From Eupeodes corollae (taxonomy: Eukaryota; Arthropoda; Insecta; Diptera; Syrphidae), in NCBI RefSeq assembly GCF_945859685.1, contig NC_079149.1, forward strand, positions 127,374,065-127,438,064: DNA of 64,000 nucleotides, written 5' to 3'. Shown here in pieces: positions 57,881-64,000 of the stretch. A program made the translations under genes and the position numbers. The notes under the pieces were generated by a model. That model had not been told where the DNA came from. It saw nothing but the letters and a program-made list of their open reading frames with translations, and searched no databases. Within the stretch, counting starts at the first letter, position 1. Every line of letters starts with the position of its first letter.

Positions 57881-60495
57881 AAAAAAATATGGTTCACCAC
57901 GGCGGCGTATACGTACTTTTTTATAGTTTTCTTTGTTCACTTTAGGAATGATTTTTTAATTCTTTTTGGGCGTGTTAGAAAAGATTAAATAATCGTATAG
58001 TTTTAAATATCAAAACAAAGGACTTATTTCCTGTTCAATATCTCCCCATAATCCTTAATTTGTTTCTGTTGGGTGTGTTAAAAATAACTTTTACTTTAGT
58101 AACTCAAAAAGTTGACATTCCCATGAAATTGAGATCGAGAGTCACCTAAAAGCTTCTAGAGAAGCAAATACGAATATATACCTATTCGTTATATGTAATT
58201 AATCCATCATGGAATTTTAGTATCCAAGGCAATGTGAATAATTAATTTGTGAAGTGGAATTTTATGACATTAATTCCCCCCAAAAATACGGGATTTATTA
58301 TATCAACGAAAAATTCCTAAGAGTCAGCTTTATAAATCATAAAAAGTAAAGGAACAAAATAAGCTTTATTTTTATTTTTTACGACTTACACCACACACAC
58401 AGAATTACATCGCAATCACAGAGAACGATGAAGCTAGTCACGAGAAAATTGGCCAAATCAAAAATTTAATTTTTATTTCATCAGCTCAGAGTATTTAAAA
58501 ACAACCATCCCTTCCGTTTTGCGTTAATGTCCAAAAGAGTGAGAAGAGTCAGTAGTAAATTATTTCGTCATAAAATCTGTCCAAATAAACTCAATCAAAG
58601 TGAAATATGAAAATTATATTTTGTGGCATCAGCACGTGACTTTTGGCTGAACTGTTTTTATACATCATAATATAACCTACTCCCCCCTATTCTATAAAGA
58701 TGGGGTTATAAAATATGGCCGACCACCACAGGACCCAGCCAGAGTTATGGATTTAGGACTTTTCTGTATAGAGAGCTCAGGGTACAGAGAACAGAAGTGA
58801 GTGGTGTGCATTTCTCTTTATTCATTTTAATGAGCAAACTTTCAATTCTACTGCCAGGAGCCTAATAATAAAATGTGATCCTGGAGCCTGGGCTGGACTG
58901 GGCTTGACGGAGCTGAGCATACGTTTTGGTATCCTGGATGATGGGTAAAGTTTAATTTGCGGCAATCATTGGAGAGACTCATTAAAATAATGGAAACCAG
59001 TAAAACAAAAAAAGGCTCGCACTCGAACCACTCGACCAATTCAACCTATACACTTCCACAACCCCCTCGGTCGATACACAAACCCAGTTTAAAACATAAG
59101 TATGGACAAACAGGTTAAAATTGAAAGTTTATAACCAAACCGACCCATTTTGGAATATCTACTCGTACATATGCCGGAACGGAATAATATATAAATTCAT
59201 CAAGTTTGATGGTTTGATACAAACATATTTGAGTGTCAAAGAGGATTCATATCGTCTATTAAACTTCCCAAGATATGTGTGCTCCCAAAAGGAAGGCAAA
59301 TCCCTTTTTTATGTGAGATGGCATATGTACCTTCATATGCTCGTGTGTCGTATAGAAAGTATGTTAGGGGATGATTTTTCCCTAAAAAAAAACCTTTTTT
59401 GGGAAATATGAATCCTTTCTGAGATTTAATTTACCTCAAGTCAACCAAGTGGCATATACTCGTAGATATTACCCCTACAACGATATATGAGTAAATGTCA
59501 GTAAGTTAACGATCCGTGTAAAATTTTGATTTGAAGTTTTATGGACGTTTTGTTAAGTTGAAGTGATTTCACAAGTTTTAAGGTACAACTTGGAGAATAA
59601 CTCGTATAGTTGAATATTTTTATTAAATTAGAGATTGATTTTTTTTGTGTTCAAGTTTTAATTTTTTTGACAAGAAAAGTTTGAATTGAAATCATAAAAG
59701 AAGTCAACGATATTAAAAACCAAAAATTTTAGTTGGTTTTGAAGTAAGGATGAAAAGTGCGACTTATTCAAACGAGTGAAATCAAGTGATTACGGAAAGT
59801 TTCAAAATAAGAAACTTAACGATAAATTAAGTCTTCTGAATAAATTTTGAACAGCTTAAAGTTTAATAGGCTTGGTGGATAGTAGTTTAATAGGTTGTTT
59901 TTTAAAAAAAATTAGTTTGGCTTGGTGTGAATAATTTTTTAAAAATTTTCTTAAGATTGATATATGAAAGAGTTCAGTCGTACAAATTAATTGTTAATTT
60001 TTTAAAATCTTTTTCTCCATGCCAAAAATCATAAACTTTTTTTTGAAGGAAAATTGGTAAACAAGAAACTTAGTAGTACTACATTGGTCTTCAAATTTCT
60101 ATACCGGTTTTAAGCCTAAGACTCAAGTTAGTACTTAAAAGCCTTTATACAATTTACGAAAAGATACTTTAACCAGACGTTTAACTAAAATCAAACTATC
60201 TACGGAATATTTGCAAAGCTGAGATAAAACTAAGTTAAACGAGTTGAAGACGAAAGCAAGATGAACCGATAATAGCTACGCCAAAGTTTCAACAGATCTT
60301 GTCAGTTAGTAAACATATGAATTAAAGATGACTTTTGACAGCTGTCAGTGCACAAATGAGATAGTTGATTGTGTCTTCTTTGTGAAATTACACCCTTAGA
60401 ATTTTGTCTTCTTACCATCATACTAACATCGTTGTTACGGGCTATGAACACAATTCTTTTCGGCTTCTACAGACATCACCCGAAGTACTGAGATT
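57881..60495. other. Non-coding stretch, no gene seen
   Basis: I see no recognisable family. The plus-strand frame at 59121-59411 (96 codons) has no motif I know, and I do not call it a gene. The rest is A/T-rich. Confidence 0.5.
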
Positions 60496-61052
60496 TTTGC
60501 TGATTGTAAGCACCTAAGATGGTCGGGTTACTCTACCATCGATCATTTATTCGTTCTTAGGAGTGTTTTTTGGGAAAAATAAAAAGCTATAAAGCAGCGG
60601 TATGGAATGGAAAGCAGGTATCTGAATGGTTTCAGACGCAGTCGGGAGTAAGACAGGGCTGTGCTCTCAGTCCTAGCTTGTTCGCACTATTTATAAATGG
60701 CATCACAAACGCATTACCAGGAGGTGTTAGATATGCTGGAGAGGTCATTAAAGCATTACTCTTCCAGATAGTATAGTCTTGCTGGCAAACTCACAGCAAT
60801 CCTTACAGCTTATGATAAATCGACTTTCGGAATACTGTAGACCATGAAGCTTGGTAGTGAACCTGAACAAGTCGAAAGTGATGGTTAGGAAAAAAGGTGG
60901 AGGAAGGTTAGGCTCAAGTGAACAATGGTACTTTAACAACATAGAACATAGAAAAAGTAAAAGAATGCAAATACTTAGGAGTATATTTTACCCAAAATTA
61001 AAGTATGTAAAAACACCTCAACGAAAAACTTAAGGCTAAAATCCCGATTAAC

Positions 61053-61538
61053 GTGGCGTGGAAAGAATGTTTCAACAGCAAAACCTTGCGCATAGCAAAG
61101 TTTTCGAAGCAGTATCTCAATCAATCCTGTTTTACGCAGCCCAAGTGTGGGGAACAAAGAAATTTGAGACTGTGGAAAAACCCCAAACTACATGATAATG
61201 TTGGAAATAGGCTTATCCTCACTCTTCATAAAAACGTTGAAGTTTCACGTCCATTACATTCTGAAAGTACTGAGTATGCCCAACAATCGCTTACCAAAAA
61301 AGCAGCTTTACAAGCGATACAAAGCACAACAGGATGGGTTAAAGAGTGGATTGGGCTAGCAGAAGATACAGGCGTAAATTTAAATCTCAGTGAACAGAGT
61401 ACATGGAAATTGGCACTGAACCAGGTAATTAGGCGACTGGATGAACATCTTAGAAATGTGTTCACAGAACAGTTATCCAGCTCACTTCAACGGATGATCT
61501 ATAGCAGGCTGAATTATAATCTTAATGAAAGAAATTAA
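61053..61538 (+). pseudogene. C-terminal open frame within Group B copy 4
   Basis: A 161-residue open frame that mixes the true frame with a shifted one. The start AWKECFNSKTLRIAKFSKQY follows the family's thumb region, and SESTEYAQQSLTKKAALQAI to NLNLSEQSTWKLALNQVI is the poorly conserved region before the knuckle. No catalytic residue is expected here. I treat it as element debris, not a host gene. Confidence 0.65.
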
Positions 61539-61643
61539 TTCCAGGACATAAATACTGTAGAGCAGATCTCCAACATGTTTCGGCGAAGAGTTGAACTGCT
61601 TCGCATAAATTAAGTTCCAAATCGCGAAGATCTTCCACTGCTA

Positions 61644-61700
61644 TGTGATATTTGCAACATGGTTGAACGAGAGGATGTTTTTCACTTTGTCGGAAGGTGT
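61644..61700 (+). other. CCHC zinc-knuckle coding segment of Group B element
   Basis: The frame reads LLCDICNMVEREDVFHFVGR then CP, a C-X2-C-X9-H-X4-C arrangement. All four ligands are present. It is the expected C-terminus of this retrotransposon group. The copy at 55.2 kb retains only the first two cysteines. Confidence 0.85.
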
Positions 61701-61785
61701 CCAGTCCTGAGAGAAACTAGAAGAAATGTATTTGGTATCAGAAAACAAAACCTTAGCACTGCATTTTAATAAAGGCAGTACAAAT

Positions 61786-62095
61786 TTATTGATATTCGTA
61801 CAAAAACATCAGGAATTCTACCTCGGTTCCTACGCTCGTTGTCAAAGACACTGAATTTGTTAGCTCTATTCCGGAGGTTAATCTTTTTACTAGGCAGGTC
61901 ACCAAGAATTCAACGCTGCCAGAAAGTATTATGGTTCCACCGTACTTGATAGCGTAAATGATTTTATGGGACCAATTTTTGTGCGTACCACTGAAGTAAA
62001 CGGAGTCCTTAAAAATCGGAACAGACACAAAACCGCTGGCCGGATGGCATCCCCACTATTATTCTGAAAAAGTGTTCTTAAGACCCAGCAAACCC
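61786..62095. other. Unassigned stretch with open frames on both strands
   Basis: The minus strand has an 80-codon frame (62028-61786) and the plus strand an overlapping one (NSTSVPTLVVKDTEFVSSIP and onward). Base composition is less A/T-biased than in the neighbourhood, so this may once have coded. I do not recognise either product. Confidence 0.35.
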
Positions 62096-62099
62096 ACTG

Positions 62100-62230
62100 C
62101 ATAAGCTTTTTTATCTATCCTACTGATCAGGTCTCATTCCGAGTGGATGGAAAGCAGCAAACTACGAGATAAATTTTGGTGTGCCACAGGGCTCTGTACT
62201 ATCTCCGACACTCTTTCTCATTTTTAACTT
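62100..62230 (+). pseudogene. Reverse transcriptase stub (CR1/Jockey-like)
   Basis: In the plus strand INFGVPQGSVLSPTLFLIF (62169-62225) is the GVPQGSVLGPLLF box of non-LTR RTs. It is preceded in another frame by VSFRVDGKQQT, the usual strand before it. Only this short piece remains, and it abuts the minus-strand Group A relic. Confidence 0.75.
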
Positions 62231-63660
62231 ACGATAGGAAGTCACTGGCGTACAAAGATAAGGAACGAAATTTCATTGAGTATGGAATTGAATTAGTGTA
62301 CATTGAAAACACCAATGGACCAAGAATGTAGCCTTGCGGAAGACTATTTAAATTCGCTAGAAAATTTGATAGCGACCCATTTATTTCCACAGCTTGTGAT
62401 CTTGTAAGGTATGAAAAATTTAGGTTTCATTAATAAGTTTACTGCATAATAATGTGTGGTCAACTGAATCGAAAGCTTTTGAAAAATCTAAGAGGACTAA
62501 AAATGACACATGATCTTTATCCATTAACATCCTCAAATCGTCAATAACATTGATTAGGGAAGTGATGCAACTATGTTTCTTCTGAAAACCAGATTGGATA
62601 GGAGTATTTAGATTGTTGGCATTAAGAAAATTATTGAATTGTTTTTAAATGAGTTTTTCAAAGGCTTTAGACAAAAAGGAAAAAATAGCAATTGGCCTGA
62701 ACTCTACCCCTTTGAATTTTTTAAAAATATGGGTAAAGTTTGGTAGAAGAATAGACGTTAAAATTTTGAGAAATGATGGATGTATATCGTCAATGCCAAG
62801 GGCTTTTGATTTAATTGAGAGAATTGATTCAACAACATCGGCAGAATTGACGGTAGAAAAACCGAAACCAGAGATGATATTTGCTTCTATTGACGTAGGC
62901 CCATCAACTAACAAATATTTCGTTCTGCATATTTGTATCTATTTTAGAGCTGAGGCACAATTTACTCTTGCATAAACCAAAGTTTCGCAGACTTGCCCAT
63001 AATTTTCAACCTCCTTGCAAATGGTTAGGTAATTTGAAAAACTACGATTTTTGGCATTTCTTATTTTGGTCACCAACTTGCTACGTAGCGAGCAGTAAGT
63101 GCGCCTTAGTTCTAAAACTCGATATTGTACCAAAACCTTATATGCAAGATCGCGCTTTATCATAAGGGAACGGATATACAACGTTAACCAAGGTTGAATT
63201 GCCATTTCTACGACTTTTGATCGTACCTGAACAAAGTTATCATACAATCTCTTAACATTTTTGTTGAGAAAATCGGCTTGAAGATCTGACGAGGGCAGGT
63301 TATAGATGGTATCCCAATTTATGATTCTAGCATTTACCTCTAACGCTTCAATATCAATATTTCGAAAATCCCTGGATTGGAAACTTTGAGTAACGAACTG
63401 TAACTCAAAGTCATAAGTTAAGTAAATTAAATCATGTCTAAAAAAGGCTGGGGCAGATAATTGATCGTAATGTACAACCTTTTTTAAATCACTCACCCAG
63501 AATAGGTCTAAAAGAGTAGAACTTGTGTTAGAAAAATGAGTAATTGGGATATAGTCAACAAGGTGTAAATGAAGGTGCGTGAGCTATCCAGTAGATCGTT
63601 TCGGGTTAGAAAATCACTATTAAAGTCGTCGGAAGTTATCAGTTTGGGTCGCATCGCAGC
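62231..63660 (-). pseudogene. CR1/Jockey-like non-LTR retrotransposon (Group A), copy 2
   Basis: The minus strand gives KLITSDDFNSDFL (endonuclease DFN box, about 63640) and SNTSSTLLDLFWVSDLKKVV (63490). An AFFRHDLIYLTYDF box corresponds to the endonuclease SDH-L/I end. Next are NIDIEALEVNARIINWDTIY, PWLTLYIRSLMIKRDLAYKV and SADVVESILSIKSKALGIDD, then HPSFLKILTSILLPNFTHIF, an FRPIAIFSFLSKAFEKLI box and a decayed QSGF-KKHSC region. FLVLLDFSKAF (about 62490) holds the first catalytic Asp. SLPQGYILGPLVFSMYTN follows near 62330. YADD is not seen. The copy is similar in order to 49.0-50.9 kb but keeps more of its endonuclease end. Confidence 0.85.
62939..63496 (-). pseudogene. Endonuclease-RT linker frame of Group A copy 2
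   Basis: A 185-residue frame, the longest intact piece of this copy. It begins inside the endonuclease (SDLKKVVHYDQLSAPAF), passes the HDL box, then holds the linker WDTIYNLPSSDLQADFLNKN and FVQVRSKVVEMAIQPWLTLY. RDLAYKVLVQYRVLELRRTY and SFSNYLTICKEVENYGQVCE resemble the FW--V-LG pre-RT segment of CR1/Jockey elements. The ATG is incidental. RT follows in other frames. Confidence 0.85.
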
Positions 63661-64000
63661 TTTTTTTTATTTATGATCTAATGCCTAGAACTTCTAATCA
63701 ACTTTTCTGCTTTGCTGACTATAATTTATTCAGCTTTTCCTATTCCTTTCTAGATTAACAATCTAGATGCTTATAAATAAATAAGCTCCTTAAATTCTAG
63801 ACCGAATTTTTAAATGAGGAGTAAAAAATTGAGCTAAATTTACTTCATCAAAAATTCAACACTGCCATTAGAACTTAGTTTACCAAATAAGTAAAAAGAC
63901 TTCATGAATGAAAATACACATTTTCCTTAATCGAAAACAAATACTTAATACGAATCACATTCGCTTAATTATCGGTAACTTAATAAAATTTAATTCTACA
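63661..64000. other. Non-coding end of window, no gene seen
   Basis: A T run at 63661-63669 is followed by A/T-rich sequence with no motif. Confidence 0.5.

Larger units (their letters stand above)
60500..61785 (+). pseudogene. Group B non-LTR retrotransposon, copy 4, internally deleted
   Basis: The plus strand reads GYSTIDHLFVLRS (about 60525). It then jumps across a deletion to SYKAAVWNGKQVSEWFQTQ, SGVRQGCALSPSLFALFING and LPGGVRYAGEVIKALLF (60580-60770). The YADD box is broken (LLFQIV--SLLAN). Later parts give VNLNKSKVMVRKKGGGRLGS (60855), PINVAWKECFNSKTLRIAK-type, then NNRLPKKQLYKRYKAQQDGL. The C-terminus has an intact CCHC knuckle (below). The FVDFK box with the first catalytic Asp is in the deleted part. 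Frames change several times. Confidence 0.85.

Noticed and set aside
59121..59411. 96-codon plus-strand frame as a small gene
   Set aside because: No recognisable motif, no splice or promoter context, and a length possible by chance in this composition.

Overview
The window reads as insect nuclear DNA, most probably from a fly (Diptera). It is A+T-rich, non-coding over most of its length, and scattered with decayed transposable elements of arthropod type. I found no convincing host protein-coding exon, tRNA, rRNA, CRISPR array or bacterial-style operon. It could be a very large intron or an intergenic block. Dipteran origin is an inference from base composition and the repeat repertoire. I cannot name the species.

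Nearly everything that once coded belongs to retrotransposons and DNA transposons. Group J (Jockey-like non-LTR) has a relic at about 3.54-5.16 kb (+) and a near-intact copy at 35.83-38.33 kb (+). Group R (RTE-like, with YRGISLLN and FIDFKAAYD motifs and short tandem 3' tails) is at 6.93-8.26 (+), 12.73-13.90 (-), 31.17-32.30 (-), 32.32-33.26 (-), 35.41-35.82 plus 38.34-38.37 (-) and 38.51-40.50 kb (-). A second RTE-like family is at 18.85-20.10 kb (-). Group B (APE-type non-LTR with a GVKQGC motif and a C-terminal CCHC knuckle) is at 5.38-6.93 (+), 50.89-52.06 (-), 55.14-57.34 (-) and 60.50-61.78 kb (+). Group A (CR1/Jockey-like) is at 49.02-50.89 (-) and 62.23-63.66 kb (-), with a stub at 62.10-62.23 (+). 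Mariner-type transposase relics are at 15.64-15.96 (+), 43.87-44.66 (-), 44.78-44.94 (-) and 46.14-46.82 kb (-). Between the last two lies a plus-strand relic (45.13-45.85 kb) of a protein family I recognise from insect repeats but cannot name.

Layout: 1-3.5 kb is non-coding; 3.5-8.3 kb holds three retroelement relics end to end; 8.3-12.1 kb is non-coding; 12.1-16.1 kb is a repeat cluster with an RTE inside another repeat, an A/T-rich modular repeat and a transposase relic; 16.1-26.3 kb is mostly plain, with one RTE-like relic and one repeat terminus; 26.6-28.7 kb is a diverged tandem array of about 310-bp units; 28.8-43.3 kb carries eight same-strand copies of a TGGCGCCCAA-type motif around a nested transposon block at 31.2-40.7 kb; 43.9-46.8 kb is a DNA-transposon graveyard; 49-52 kb holds two fused retroelements; 52.0-54.7 kb has an inverted pair of A/T-rich repeats; 55-63.7 kb is more retroelement debris.

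The best-supported structural results come from joining fragments across insertions. The Jockey-like element at 35.83 kb sits inside an RTE-like element, flanked by an 8-bp direct repeat (TTCAACTG), and the RTE reading frame resumes exactly across it. The RTE-like element at 38.51 kb splits a SINE-like repeat and is flanked by GCTAATTT, although it lacks its own 3' end. The (TTAC)27 microsatellite at 31.19 kb is the expanded 3' tail of an RTE-like element bounded by a 10-bp direct repeat. The less understood signals are the same-strand TGGCGCCCAA motif cluster, the 310-bp tandem array and the unnamed 45-kb ORF family.
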